A stretch of 64,000 nucleotides of DNA, from positions 62,001 to 126,000 of the forward strand of contig MBPM02000105.1 of NCBI GenBank assembly GCA_001695595.3, given 5' to 3'. Each line of letters starts with the position of its first letter. The stretch's first letter is position 1. A program made the translations under genes and the position numbers. The DNA is from Plasmopara viticola. Lineage: Eukaryota > Oomycota > Peronosporomycetes > Peronosporales > Peronosporaceae. Shown here one piece after another: positions 24,871 through 36,744 of this stretch. A model generated the notes under the pieces. That model had not been told where the DNA came from, ran no database searches, and worked only from the letters and a program-made list of their open reading frames with translations.

Positions 24871-27294
24871 CCGACTCGTAAAATAACCAGATTCAGTATT
24901 AGCGCCAATACCGCTTCTGCTCAGAATCAGGCTCATGGCTCACCAACGCTTGTGAGAAGCAAAGAGGGTAGCGTCCAAGACCGTTCGACTCTAAATATAC
25001 CCAGGGCTTGTAATGCAGCAGCCACGCCAGACCCGAAATAGGCTCGTACTTTACATCTAGGTTTAATGTGCAGTCAGCTTGACCTCAAGTGTGCCGAGGT
25101 CACACAGCACACCTTGCATAAAAGAGGCGTGCAGAAAAAAGAAATATATTTCAATGAAAGACCGTCCATCATCCACGGTTTTAAAAGGATTGACGTGTGT
25201 ATTAATTTTCAAGAAAAAAGCTTCACCAAGGTCTAGTCCTGGTTGCTCTCTCAACTTTGAAAGAGAAGCTTGAGATCCTCTTGAGTTTTCAGCAGCCAAC
25301 CAAGCAATATAAGTCGATTTCCGTTTAATTGGTAAATGCACCAATCAAACGTTTTAAGAATGAAATAGACCTGAGCACTTTATCAGCACTTGGTTAGTTC
25401 TTATCTTTGACATGGACAAGTACGGCTTGCTCATGGCCAAAATAGCGTAGGACTTATATGTAAGCTAGACGTTTAATTTTGCGCGAACAGGATTTGATAA
25501 GCCATGTTCCTCCCAACGTTGTGCGACGGCTTCTTTCAAAGGAAGCCTTTACAGGTATAGACCTAAGATTAATTCAAGGGCAATGAAGATGCTGATGTTT
25601 CTACGAAGGCAAACGTGACGACGTCGAAAAATCTTTCTTCGAGGATACTTAAACTTCAAAATCAGCACCGGTTCAAAAAGAAAGCACATTTTACTTGGGT
25701 AGTAAAGTTCTGCAGATTACATACATGGAGTCACCTGCTGTGGGTTGCAAAGCTCAGCAAAATGATGGCATGGGTTCGCAAGACACAGTGGGCAAAATAG
25801 GACCAAGGCTGGGTAGAAAGTGCCACCAAGAGCAGCCAAATAAAAGCGATAATGCTGCAAAACAAAATTAATTTCTTGATGTCACGAACGACCCCGTCGT
25901 CAACAGAGTTCATTTTCACACAGGATTAATTGATAGTTTGACTAGTCGCTGTGTCGTGTTAGGTGTGCTCAAATCGGAGGCATTGTCCGATGTGCTAGAG
26001 GTGCAAAACTTTTTATAAGTTAAAGCTACTGAATTCTTGGCTGAATAAGAAGTGAAAAATATCTCAAAGGTTGCGTTTCTGGCGTTGAAGCTATCTTGAT
26101 GGTATAACTACACGCTCCATTTAAATCAAGGATGTCTTTGATCGGCCTTGTAGGCAGCGTACGTTGCGCCCTAAGTCAGAGATCTTAAAGTATCTTTAAG
26201 ATCCGGCATATTGCTAGCCAAACAAATATCTAATGTGGCATCCTTAGACCGACCATTAGAACTTTTATGAAGGAAGTAGACACGTAATCAATCTTATGCC
26301 AGGATCACCAGGCAATGGCCAATGCCGTAAGAGAAGTGTAAGCTAATTGATGCTTTTTTCACCAAAAAGGTTAGCAATAGTACAAGGCCTAATAATCACA
26401 CTCGTCACCGACGTTCTGTCGTCGATAGTAAACGAACATGGCAAACAGTCCATGCTTTTATTCAGCTAAACATTGCAACGGGACCGACACCAGCATCTTT
26501 TTCAAGAAGGGACGTTTTGCATTACAAATATAGTTGGCTGTCATCGTTTCATAGGTGTGGTGCGCACAATTACGACCCGGATATACTTGTTTCGTGAAAT
26601 CCGAGTTCTTTTGAAGAGGCTGTGAAATATCAAAATTATTTTTAGAATTCGTGGAGCAATCCGGTCCCCATGATCGCAGCACATGGATATCCACCGATGT
26701 TTTATCTGTCGCGACCTGCGACTAAGGTGTCACCTGTGTTGAGCGCGCCGAGGTTTCAAGCTCAAACTCACGCTCAACCAGCCGTCTGATATGCTGTAAG
26801 GACCCAGTGGGTGCTGGGCGGCCTGCTGGGAAAAATTAAGCTCTATCGAGTCTGCAAGACCAGTCAAAAGTTGGCCGGGCTTGGACCCCGAGCGCTCCAT
26901 GCTTTTAGACACAAATCTTGCTTGAAAATCTGGCTTGCAATTTATTGCGGAATGGTAACAAATATATCTAGGCATAGACTTTCCTCGTCGGCTTTATGGT
27001 ACGGGGCAATTACGTTTGCTGCTGAACTGTCGAAGGAAGTGAACCATATGTGAGGCTTTCAGAGCACAAAGACATGAGAGTGTCTTTTTTTTTGAGCGAC
27101 AAGTTGAGATCACTATGCCCACGATAGCGGTGGGTCTACATTAACAGCACCGAACGCTGTTGACCTTAAATAGAATCTTTAGGCCTTTTCTGGCTTTCCT
27201 GTCAACATCTTAATCTGGTATTACGATACAACTTTATGATTAAGCCGAATCCTGTCTTACAGAATAAATTCACACACGGAACTTTTATAGACTT
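24871..27294. other. Gene-poor interval before the gene island
   Basis: Several short open frames occur on both strands (for example 25,063-25,344 minus, 26,730-26,975 minus, 26,811-27,053 plus), but none has a domain, signal or splicing pattern I can support. The final 80 bp before 27,295 probably contain the 5' UTR/promoter of the nucleoside hydrolase gene. Confidence 0.4.
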
Positions 27295-28342
27295 ATGCGC
27301 CTTATAGTAGACACCGATGCTGGCGTTGACGACGCCGTGGCCATCCTCATGGCACTGCATGCCTTTCCTGGCGATCAAGTTGTAGGTATCACCACCGTAT
27401 TTGGCAACGTAGAATTGCACCAAGCAAACCACAACGTAGCGCAGTGAGTAAGTCTTGTAAGGCAAAGTATGAAAATACAACTCAAAATACTTCGTGCCAT
27501 GTACAGCATTCTCCGGGCTGCAGGTCGCTCAGATATTCCCGTCTACAGTGGTGCATCCAAAGCGATAATTGCCAGTGTTTCGGACGAAAAGTGGGAGGTA
27601 TGTCGACTTTTATCCATGTTGACTTTTGATGTCACGTTCAATTCCTGCGTAGGGTCACGGTCCCGACGGTCTTGGAGGCGAGTCGGGTCAAACAGAAGCT
27701 TTCTTGATGGGCGCGCAGCGAAACGAAGCGGTGCATGCGCTTATTGATATGGTGCATCGCTATACTGGAGAGTTGGTAATTGCTGCAATTGGTCCACTTA
27801 CCAACATTGCACTCGCAATTCTGTTGGACCCAAGCTTTATAGTCAAAGTCAAACAGCTAGTGGTTATGGGTGGACTGTCGCGCGGTGAGGGCAACCAAAC
27901 GGCGCATGCAGAGTTCAATGTCAGTTGTGACCCTGAGGCCACCGAGATTGTTTATCAACACTGCAGCGCTCAGAAGCTGTACGTCGTACCTTTCGAAACT
28001 TGCTTGGACAATGCTATTCCGTGGAATATCTTCGATACAATATTTCACGAGAGAGTGAACTCTAACGGTGAGTATGTCAAAAAAATTTGGAAGTTTACGC
28101 GAGAGTTATATAGGGATCAAGGATTTTTTCCTTGTGATGCTTACGCCATAGCCATACTTCTTCACCCAGAGTACATTAAGACTGCTTCTGTATTAAAGGG
28201 CCGCATCCACTTAGCTTTCGATGAAAGGCGCGGTGCTTGCATCTGGGATACTAATTGTCGGCCAGAGGAAGCGAATGTCACTCTTGTGACTGAAATTGAC
28301 AATCGTGTCTTTGAAGACTTGCTCAATCAACTGGCAGCTTAA
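27295..28342 (+). CDS. Inosine-uridine-preferring nucleoside hydrolase
   Basis: Three exons: 27,295-27,443, 27,507-27,597 and 27,653-28,342, giving 309 residues, the usual length for the IU-NRDH family. The N-terminus MRLIVDTDAGVDDAVAIL carries the Asp cluster that binds Ca2+ and ribose in this family (canonical DTDPGxDDA; Pro is Ala here). GITTVFGNV, AAGRSDIPVYSGA and GHGPDGLGG follow in family order, and AEFNVSCDPEA gives the second conserved region. The enzyme should cleave the N-glycosidic bond of nucleosides for purine/pyrimidine salvage. Introns are 63 and 55 nt, GT-AG, and the phases fit exactly. It converges on the methyltransferase gene, with 72 bp between stop codons. Confidence 0.92.
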
Positions 28343-28414
28343 TCTCGTTAAATTATTGTCGTGTCTTTGCACTATATAATCTATTTTTTTTAAATCGAGT
28401 ATCAACATCGATGT

Positions 28415-29457
28415 TTAAACTGTCGCTGGCTTTTCGAAAATCGCGTGCACCCACACACGAAAGCGAACGACCATCTGTTGTCTATTAGCGTACTGGCGAC
28501 GGATATACTCGTTTTCTACCAGAAGCAAGCCAGCTTCCGTAAAAATTTCCTCAACTTCCTTCGTTGTAAAATAGTACACTCTCGTATTGTCTTGACGAAC
28601 GTAAAAGTTTTCCTGGAGTTTGCAGCCAGAGCGAAAACGAAGTTGCGCCTGGTCATATCGTCCATAGTCACGAAAAAATAGCTTGCCTCCTGGCTTGATT
28701 GCAGCGACCACCTTCTTGACGGCCGCTTTCATCTTGTTCGGGCCCAGCGCCGACAAGCAAAACAAAAAGAGTGCAAAATTAACTCCACCGTTGGACAACG
28801 CGGCGTCGGGAAGCGCATCTTTTGTTATGTCACACACTGAAGCGACCACACGTTTCTCATCATACAGAGGTTGTTTCTGCGTGCAAAGTCATTATGAAGG
28901 TCAGTCGTTTTGCTGAAGATTTCACGCTTAATACATACTTTTAGTAGATCAATAGCCGAGTCGGCAAAGTCGATTGCTACGATATTTAGCGCCGGATTGA
29001 TCTCCAATAGAGGAAGCGCCGCGTTACCGACGCCACTGCCGATCTCAAGTAGCGTCCGCGTCTCACCATTTTCAGGCACAATGCCCAAATCTTTAAATAC
29101 CAGGTGAAGGTAATGCCTGTCTTTGTAGAAGTTGGTGGAATTGCGCTTGTAGAACTTGTCCCAGCTCTTGGCAGCCTCCTCTTCGTACTTGCCTTCCGAT
29201 AAACACATGCATTACAATGTTCGTCAGCTGTAACCTAATAGAAGCGTCACTTCATCGTTTACGCACGCACTCTGCCAGAACTCAGAAATTATTGACGAGT
29301 CCTGACTCAGATGATCGCGAGCCAGCCGCTCGCGTTCCTCCGTCCACACATCGTCGCAAACCACGCAGTTTGGGTCTTTAAGTACAAGTTTGTCAACGCC
29401 TGCCCGCTCTACCAGATCCTCCAGCTTTTCATTAATCGGATTCTTGTTGCCGCTCAT
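28415..29457 (-). CDS. METTL6/METTL2-type methyltransferase (probable tRNA 3-methylcytidine)
   Basis: Three exons on the minus strand: 29,457-29,271, 29,192-28,939 and 28,876-28,415; introns are 78 and 62 nt; 300 residues. Family marks in order are SEFWQSKYEEEAAKSWDKFY across intron 1, KDRHYLHLVF, the SAM-binding motif I LLEIGSGVGNAALPLLE, then CDITKDALPD, FRDYGRYDQAQLRF and ENFYVRQDNTRVYYFT. These match METTL2/6/8, which methylate C32 of certain tRNAs; length and lack of a targeting peptide favour the METTL6 type. Which tRNAs are modified cannot be read here. The start at 29,457 is the first ATG in frame. The gene diverges from the SMP-30-like gene across 106 bp. Confidence 0.88.
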
Positions 29458-29563
29458 CTCGTACTGCCAGTCCTAGAACTGTTTCTTTTTAAACCAATCA
29501 ACCAGCACTCTGCATTCTAGCCCATACGATCTTAAGAGGTCGCGTAGCTTCTCGACGATCATC
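29458..29563. promoter_or_regulatory. Short divergent promoter (methyltransferase / SMP-30-like)
   Basis: Only 106 bp separate the two divergent start codons, so both promoters must lie here or overlap the genes. It contains CCAATCAACC near 29,494, a CCAAT-type box. No clear TATA box is visible. Function is inferred from position only. Confidence 0.4.
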
Positions 29564-30503
29564 ATGAATGTCATTCCGTGTCGCGGTACAAAAATCTGCA
29601 GCCCATTTGCGGTCAGCGATGGCTCAATCTACTATGTCTCTTCTGGCACGGGTGAGGTCTTTCAGTTCCAGACTCCAGATGCTCACACGTCCGTTGTATA
29701 TACTGGCGGGGAGCCGTTTGGCGCACAATTCGATCACCAAGGTCACTTGCACCTCGCGGATTGTGCCCATGCTGCCATTTTACGGGTAGACGACGCTGCG
29801 CAGCCTGGAGTGATGGTCAAGGTTTACGAGGAACGATCTTTTCGAGGTCCCAACGGCATTGCGTTCGCGCAGGATGACACACTGTTTTTTACAGACAGCG
29901 GGCCCATGGGCGAAACAACGCTCGAGAAGCCTCGAGGCAGTGTATTTTGTATTGCATCTAGTCCCAGTGGTGGTCAAGTACTGCGTCCACTGTTAATGGA
30001 GTGCCTTGCACACCCGTGGGGAATTGCGGTATCACCAGATACTGGAACCTTATTCGTTGCAGAAACGATGCAAAATCGCATTGTAGAACTACACCAACGA
30101 CCAAGCAAAGTCTATCACGCAAGTGTTTTTTACCAATTTTCAGGTGGAATGGGGCCGTCAGGAGTTGCGTGCGGTGCCGATGGAACTCTGTACGTGGGAC
30201 ATTACGATTTTTCAGGTAACACAGTAGCTTATATTGATAATAATTTCACTAAATGCTAATCTAATTTGTGTTCAGGCGTAAATGGAAAAGTTTCCATTAT
30301 TGGACCTGATGGAGTCTTGAAGCGAACAATAGAAATTCCAGGGTCGGAAATTACCGGACTCTGTCTCAGGTACTTCACATCCTTTAGTAAATGCCTACTG
30401 GTGTGAAACTTACTTGATTTGTCGTGTTAATAGTCATGATGAAAGCTACGTATTAGTCACTGAAGCATCCACAAACACACTTCATCAACTTTCGGTACGG
30501 TAA
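29564..30503 (+). CDS. SMP-30/gluconolactonase-like (NHL-type) beta-propeller protein
   Basis: Three exons: 29,564-30,215, 30,276-30,369 and 30,434-30,503; 271 residues. The frame phases fit (G|GC and AG|T split codons). Repeated blade motifs of the SMP-30 type are visible: GPNGIAFAQDDTLFFTDS, AHPWGIAVSPDTGTLFVAE, GPSGVACGADGTLYVGHYD and a final GLCL-S-DESYVLVTEA. Members hydrolyse lactones or related esters using a Ca2+ or Zn2+ ion; the substrate here is unknown. No signal peptide is evident, so it is probably cytosolic. The stop codon lies only 12 bp from the stop of the convergent EXO70 gene, so the 3' ends of the transcripts must overlap. Confidence 0.82.
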
Positions 30504-30515
30504 TGGTCACTACGA

Positions 30516-32659
30516 TTAGCCGATATCGCTATACTTGTCTCCTAGAGCAGTATCTCCCATAAACAGCTCTTTTAAGAGGCCTTGAACTGCTTGAGGGGTA
30601 TACTTAAGGTATTTGGAAGCGTGCTTTTTGGAAAACTGAATGGCTGAGTATCTGCATGAAAATGACATCGCGATCAGTACCGTATAGATACAGCTGACAC
30701 AGCAAAATATGGTATACTTTTCATAAAATGGCTTGTATGCTGGCATGATCGTGTCAACAGCAGTTCGAATGACATGCTGCCGCATAGGAATGTCAACAAT
30801 TACAAATGTCCTTTGCATTTTGTGCAGTTCTTCTATCTGGTCATTGAATTTCTGCACACTCGATGGCATTACTAAAAAGTGACAGTAAGACGTCTTAAGA
30901 CCTTACCAAGAACTTTTCCTTCAACAACCTGCCGCTATCGAGTGTCAACACATTTCCACCCTTCGCATATTGAAGCTTTCCAATAGGATCGTTCAGATTC
31001 TCCTTGAAAGATACGTAGCTTACGTGAATAAAAGCGATAAGTGCGTTGTTTCGCATCTCATCCACGCGCGGTTTTATCACACTGTGCAGCTGCTTTTCTA
31101 AGTCCGCGTCATCGGGATGGGTACAGTGTGGGAGCGAACTGGTGACATAGCCAAAGTTGTTAATAAGAAAGAGGTGCTTGAGACCCTCTCGCCCTTTTAC
31201 GTGCTCAGCCATTTCCGTAATTGCCCCAACGAGTTGAGTAACAACTGTGTCAACAAATGCGACTGGTTTCACATCCGAATCGGTCCCGAGCAAAATCTTT
31301 AGCGGCTTCGCTTGATCGCATACCTTTCGCAAAAAGTTAATAGTCTAATCACACACAACTTCTCATTAAATCTGTAGCACAATCACAATGCCAACTTAAA
31401 ATAAAGATCAATTACATGACTAGAAATCGGGTGAATATTTCCGTCTTTGGTGGCAGCTCGATCCTCTAAGGCTTCAAGGAGACCAGCTTGAAAACTAAAT
31501 AGCTTGTGCTTAGCGGTCATAGAGAGGTCGCTGACAATCGCCTTCACAGTCTTGAGAAGAATCAAAGGATCTTCAAGGCCACTCCCCTCGCAACCGCGCA
31601 GTAGGAGCGGTGGGAGAACTACAGACTCAAATGCTTTAAGTCGCGAAAGTACCAAATCGTGGGCCAGCAAAAGTTTTACAGCATCAAGTTCCTTTGGCGA
31701 GAGCAATGATACGTCAACATCTTTCTTCCACGACTCCAACACATGATATGCAGAATAACGAAATGCTTCATTGGCTAACTTTTCATCCGAGTAAATTTGT
31801 CCAGCCAAGATTTTTTCTGCTTCGATGGTTACTTCTATATCTTGTAGACTTTTCGTCAGAGCTGTAATAGGAGTGCTTAGATCAAATCCTGTAGAGGTTT
31901 TACATGGGTCTGCACTGAGAAACATTTTGATCACACTAAAGCGCTGCTTGCCAAACTCTTTTAAAAGCTCCATCTGGTCAACACCAGAAAGTAGGAGACA
32001 TTCCAGAAGCTGCGCACCTCGAGTGATGTCGTGCTTGCTAGGTTCCACCCAAATCAGTTCTCTTTCACTGTTACGCTTACCTCTTGACATAACACTAACG
32101 ACACTGATAAAGTCGGCCAGACACTTGTTCCGTACTTGAACGAGGAGTTCCTTTGCTTGTTCTAAAGCTTTGATCGAGCCTTCATAGGAGCGATGACTCT
32201 CCAGAAAAGTGATCGCAATCAACAGCTTTTGCAGCGTCGTGACATATTCGATCTGGTCGAATTTAGATCCGTTAAGTAGCACCGGGGCGAGCTGCCAGAA
32301 GCACAGTAATAACTTCAGCAATCAATAAACTAGAGGTTGTTTCATTCGCACCTTGTGCGCTATTTCAAAATTCTCATCAATCTGGCGCAGCTCCAGCACG
32401 CTTAGATCAATATTCTTTTGCGTGCCGCGCAGTTTTTCCGTAAGCTTGTAGACGGGTAGCATCTTCCTCTCGACACCCACAAGACCTTTCTGGATGTCCA
32501 AGAGCGACTGCTCCACCTGCCGCATTTGCAGCTACCAACCAGAGTTGCGTTAGTGACTTTACAAAGATTCATCACGTCAATCACAACGCGTGCCTTGTTC
32601 TCTCGTATCGCCTCGCGCATGCGGGTCACACTATCGCTATACACTTCATACGCCTCCAT
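30516..32659 (-). CDS. EXO70: Exocyst complex subunit EXO70
   Basis: Six exons on the minus strand. The reliable ones are 32,531-32,352, 32,291-31,416, 31,323-30,907, 30,851-30,718 and 30,651-30,516. The first starts at ATG 32,659; its 3' junction is uncertain (an intron of about 26, 44 or 53 nt fits the frame). About 605 residues, typical for EXO70. The N-terminal helix region (KMLPVYKLTEKLRGTQKNI) and DQIEYVTTLQKLL resemble the family. The C-terminal EXO70 domain shows FLINNFGYV, FNDQIEELHKMQRTFVIVD and YLKYTPQAVQGLLKELFMG. The protein should help tether secretory vesicles at the plasma membrane through phosphoinositide binding. One acceptor choice matters: using the AG at 30,852 rather than the nearer upstream one keeps the frame. 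Confidence 0.9.
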
Positions 32660-32790
32660 CACGAATGATCTTGAAGAGTTACTACGGTGTTAAAAGTAGA
32701 AAAAAGCTTTAGTACCGGTATGTGTAATTATTATTGTAATTTATCTACGCTCCAGAAACTGGCGTCACGTCGAGACTTTAGGGAGGCAAA
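32660..32790. promoter_or_regulatory. Short divergent promoter (EXO70 / nucleotide-sugar transporter 1)
   Basis: 131 bp between divergent start codons. AT-rich core TAATTATTATTGTAATTTATC near 32,726. No canonical TATA box can be claimed; the assignment is by position. Confidence 0.35.
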
Positions 32791-34053
32791 ATGGAGCTCG
32801 TGCGCACGCTCGCTGGCATGCTGTTAGTCGCGACCCTTATGTGCTCGGGCAACTTGTGCATTAATATGTCGAAGCAGGATGACAAGATTTTGTACAGCAG
32901 CACCTCGGTCACGCTGCTCATTGAGGTACTCAAGTCGGTGGTCATGCTCTCAGTGGTTGTCATAACAAAGACACCGCCACCCGCGCGGTTCGTGTCCATT
33001 GAGGTTTTTTACTACGCCGTGCCTTCCTTTCTCTACTCCATCGACAACAACCTTAATTATGTCATATTGCGCTACATGGACGCCGCAACGCTCTCTGTGC
33101 TATGGAATCTTAAAATTGTGGTCACTGCCATACTCTTCCGCTTCGTACTCAAGCAACCACTATCGGAACTACGTATAGCTGCCATTGTACTGCTGGTTAT
33201 AGGTGTGCTCACGAGTCAAGCGAACCATTTGCGACAGATGGAGGAAGCTTTAGTTATGAAGAGCAGTAGTGGCAGTGGCATGGAGACGCAAGACGCGGTC
33301 GTGGACAAAAGCACTCACGATCTCGCTGTTGGTGTCTTGCTAGTATTAATTGGTGTCATGTTGTCATCGTGTGCTAGTGTTTTTACTGAGTGGACTTTCA
33401 AGCGAAAGTCGAGCTGTTCATTTCTATGGCAAAACATGCAGATGTATGTCTTTGGAACCATCTTTAACGCCATTGGAGTTACATTAATCGACGGAAAAGA
33501 AATTTCGCGCCATGGTTTCTTTCATGACTACAACAAGTGGACGCTTGCTGTCGTGGCGGTGAGCACTATCGGTGGGATTGGGATGGGTCTGATCCTTAAA
33601 TATCTAGACAACATCGCCTGCGTCTATTCCCATTCCATGGCAATGATGCTTACGATGCTTTTCTCAATGCTCTTCTTTTCTTTTCATCCATCACTTGAAT
33701 TTGGTTGCGGATTTATTGTTCTCATCGTCTCTATGTACATATACCACCATCCTCAAGCACGCGCTGACGTATCACCTTCTGCAACGTCTTCAGGTAGAGG
33801 CTTCAGGAAGCACGAGATTTCGGCCGGGGTTGAAAATAAGGACCACAATAAGACAAAGCGACATACAGAGCTAAGGCAGCAAGAAGACGACGACACGAAT
33901 ACATCCTCGATAACTTTAAGGAGCGATAATTCGTCGTCTATAGAGTCAAGGCCAATGCACGGACTGCAACTGAAGAGGATGCAATATTCGATGCTTCCAG
34001 GTGAATCGGAGGATCTCGAGAGCGCACGTGCCAACGCTAAGGCAATGATTTAG
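32791..34053 (+). CDS. Nucleotide-sugar transporter (SLC35A-like) 1
   Basis: Intronless, 420 residues. The first about 320 residues form roughly ten hydrophobic segments and carry hallmarks of the Nuc_sug_transp family: SFLYSIDNNLNYVIL, LSVLWNLKIVVTAILF and, late, GIGMGLILKYLDNIACVYS. Members exchange a UDP- or CMP-sugar for the nucleoside monophosphate across Golgi/ER membranes. The substrate cannot be assigned. The C-terminal about 90 residues are hydrophilic and Ser/Arg-rich, longer than in animal homologues, and probably cytosolic. Residues 148-170 form an insert rich in Ser/Gly between membrane segments. A second member of the family lies 8 kb downstream (42,074). Divergent from EXO70. 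Confidence 0.85.
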   Translation: MELVRTLAGMLLVATLMCSGNLCINMSKQDDKILYSSTSVTLLIEVLKSVVMLSVVVITKTPPPARFVSIEVFYYAVPSFLYSIDNNLNYVILRYMDAATLSVLWNLKIVVTAILFRFVLKQPLSELRIAAIVLLVIGVLTSQANHLRQMEEALVMKSSSGSGMETQDAVVDKSTHDLAVGVLLVLIGVMLSSCASVFTEWTFKRKSSCSFLWQNMQMYVFGTIFNAIGVTLIDGKEISRHGFFHDYNKWTLAVVAVSTIGGIGMGLILKYLDNIACVYSHSMAMMLTMLFSMLFFSFHPSLEFGCGFIVLIVSMYIYHHPQARADVSPSATSSGRGFRKHEISAGVENKDHNKTKRHTELRQQEDDDTNTSSITLRSDNSSSIESRPMHGLQLKRMQYSMLPGESEDLESARANAKAMI

Positions 34054-34207
34054 CATCAACTAAATGAACTCGTATTTCAACGCAAAATATACACCGGTAT
34101 TTATCAGTTTCTAGGAGGTATAAGTTTATCCTTATAGTACCGGTATTGACCTAGGCATTTCTTGAGGAAGTCGTCCTCTGTCGCCCCATCCTTGCATTCC
34201 CGTCCGG

Positions 34208-36488
34208 ATGATCTCACGCCTGCGTCTGGGTGGCGCTGGGGGAAACGCCAATAATGGAGGCTCCAGCGCAAGTACCAGCATCTTTGGTGCTGCCGCGTCA
34301 GCCATGAGCAGTATTAGCGGTGGGAGTATTCTCCCAGGTAACAGCAACGTCGAGAGCGCAGCAGCTGCAGCAACTGCCAACCACACAGCTAAGTCGAACT
34401 CTGCCGGGGCATCAGGAGCTGCAGGTACTTCATCCTCTTCTAGCGAAGAATTACTGCCGGGATGGCGACTGGTTAGCAGCCGAAATTCCGGGAGAGACTA
34501 TTATCTACACATCGCGTCAGGCCAAACCCAATGGGACTTGCCCACGGAGGCAGATACGAAGCGTATGGCCGTGCATGTGAAGATACTCGATATCTTTTTT
34601 GCAATTCATGACTTTATGTGCTAAATATTCGTGTTGTTGGCAGGTTTGGAGACGGCCAATAGCGGGAAAGCGGTGGGAGGGGGCTTTTTTGGAGTACAAC
34701 GCATGGTGGCGCTCGTTAATCAGGCTAATAGGAGCCTTCAGTCACTTCAAAGTACCACAGTGGCGCAAGGAGGAAAAGCAGGGACGCAGTCAAGAGGTTC
34801 GCAAGATGTTGATCGTGATGGTCAAGTAATTGTGGAAATTTTTGAAAACGAGCGCCTTGAAGGAAACCTGCAGGCCATGGATCCAAGACATTTTAGTGAT
34901 CGCCATGCGGCACCTGGAGCAGGACAAGATGAAAAGCCTGAGGGAGATCTTCCTGCTGGTCATGAATGGGTAACAGACTGGGAGATTGACCAAAATTATA
35001 CCGCAGTGGATCGTAATGGATGGACGTATGCTGCTGACTTTGTGGAAATTGTGCGATTGCTTGGGGACGATTTAAGTCATGCTTCACGTCACCCCACGGA
35101 CGCGGTGCGTCGTCGGCGATGGATTCGTTATCGCCAGTGTGTTGATGAAAACACACCCCACTCACCAACAGATTTAGCTGGAACAAAAGCATTAGCTTCT
35201 TCTGCATCTTCGACCAACTGGGGTGATACGGCTAGTGGACATGGTAATGATTACATGTTGGACGATTACGATGATCCCTTCATGCGGACAGCTCAAAAGA
35301 CTCAGACGGGATTTCGAGTGAACGTCAACTTTGCTCATCGAGGAAAAAAAGATAATACAAAAGACTATCAAAGCATTAGTCTGACCGACGTCATGTGGTT
35401 AGTCAATGCGCACGATGTGACAAATGCGCCTACAGAAGAATTGATGCGCGAAAAAACTGCGAATTTGGAAGAACAGATAAAGGAAGCCACATTACGCTCA
35501 AAAACATTGGAAAAAGATCTGCGTGCTAAGCACGATAAGCAGACTAGGGAATTGAATTCGCAACAGAAGAAATTTGAGGCGCTAGTGGCTCAGTACAAAA
35601 AGATCCAAGTGGAAAATGAGAAGCTCCAAGTGAGTGTTTCGGGACACCGCGTTACAGTCGAGGCTTTGCGCAAGGAAGCGGTACGCTGTTGATTTTTCAA
35701 AAATGGATACGAATGTTTGCTTACAAGGGATTATTGGTGCTGTATTTTTAATTGCGGCAGACTGAAAAGGATATGTTGGCGGTGTGTAAAGTGATATCCA
35801 AAGTTTGGGGAATTGTCGACAGAGAACTTACTTGTATGCTTCATATCTGCAGAACGAAGAGCAACGAGCACTTAATGCCGAAACGGCAGCCCAAAATCAA
35901 GCACTCGAAGAGAAAGCTAAAGCGCTTGCAACTGCGCGTATGCGCTACAAGCGTGACAACAAACAGCTTGCAGCGGCTGTGGAGGATTCAAAGAAGCGCC
36001 TTGAGCAGCACAAGGCCCAAGCCAATATGGATTCGCAAGATCCTGTTGCTAAGGACCTTAAGACAGAAATGGACAAAGTGCGACAGCTGCACGCGAAATT
36101 GGAAGCGGTCCGTCAGCATCGGCTTGTTGTTGAGGAGGAGAGCAAGGCACTATTTAATCAAGTGGTAGAAAAGAAGGCTGATTTAAAGTTCAAGTCGAAG
36201 AAGAAGGTATGGTTATCACATTTTGGTTGACTAATGGTATAAAATTGATGGTCATTATTTGTATTCTTATAGATGGAAACTGCGTTGAGCGAGGTCGATG
36301 CGAAGATCAAGACGCTTAAGGAAGAGCAAGCATCCGTGTCGAAAAGTTTGGCGCAAAAACCGGAGGGCGACGCTCTACGCAAGATTAATGCTCGAAGGAA
36401 CGACATCAGAAGTGAACTTGGCGCATTAAAGGAACGACGGACGATGCTGCTTGCAGAGAAACGGAAGCAAGAGGGTGTAGAGCTGTAG
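34208..36488 (+). CDS. WW domain and dysferlin-domain (DysF) coiled-coil protein
   Basis: Five exons: 34,208-34,562, 34,644-35,680, 35,761-35,781, 35,823-36,206 and 36,273-36,488; 670 residues. After a Gly/Ser/Ala-rich start comes a WW domain (LPGWRLVSSR...YYLHIASGQTQWDLP, residues about 82-112). Exon 2 carries DysFN/DysFC signatures: EIFENERLEG, WVTDWEIDQNY, DRNGWTYAADF and VRRRRWIRYRQ. The rest is a long charged coiled coil (ELREKT-type heptads, ALNAETAAQNQ, KLEAVRQHR). DysF domains occur in ferlins and in fungal peroxins (Pex30 type), so a membrane-associated scaffold is plausible, but the role is unknown. Exon 3 is only 21 nt (7 residues) and the intron after it 41 nt; both keep the frame. 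Confidence 0.78.
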
Positions 36489-36744
36489 AAGTTTAACTGA
36501 AAAGTGCCAACACTTCTTCAGTATTGCCATGTTAGATGGTGTTTACATTACAAATGTCCGTTGGTGTTGAAGTATTTTGGCTGTCAAAATATCTGCTCAT
36601 GCTTGTCGAACAGACGAACAGATTGTTTTGATACTTTTTCAAATTCTAAAACGTTCTCATAATATACGCAAGCGACAAAACTAAGTGATTTTTTGTCATT
36701 AAAATAATTTTTCAAACAATTAACATCACGCGAGAACAATTCTT

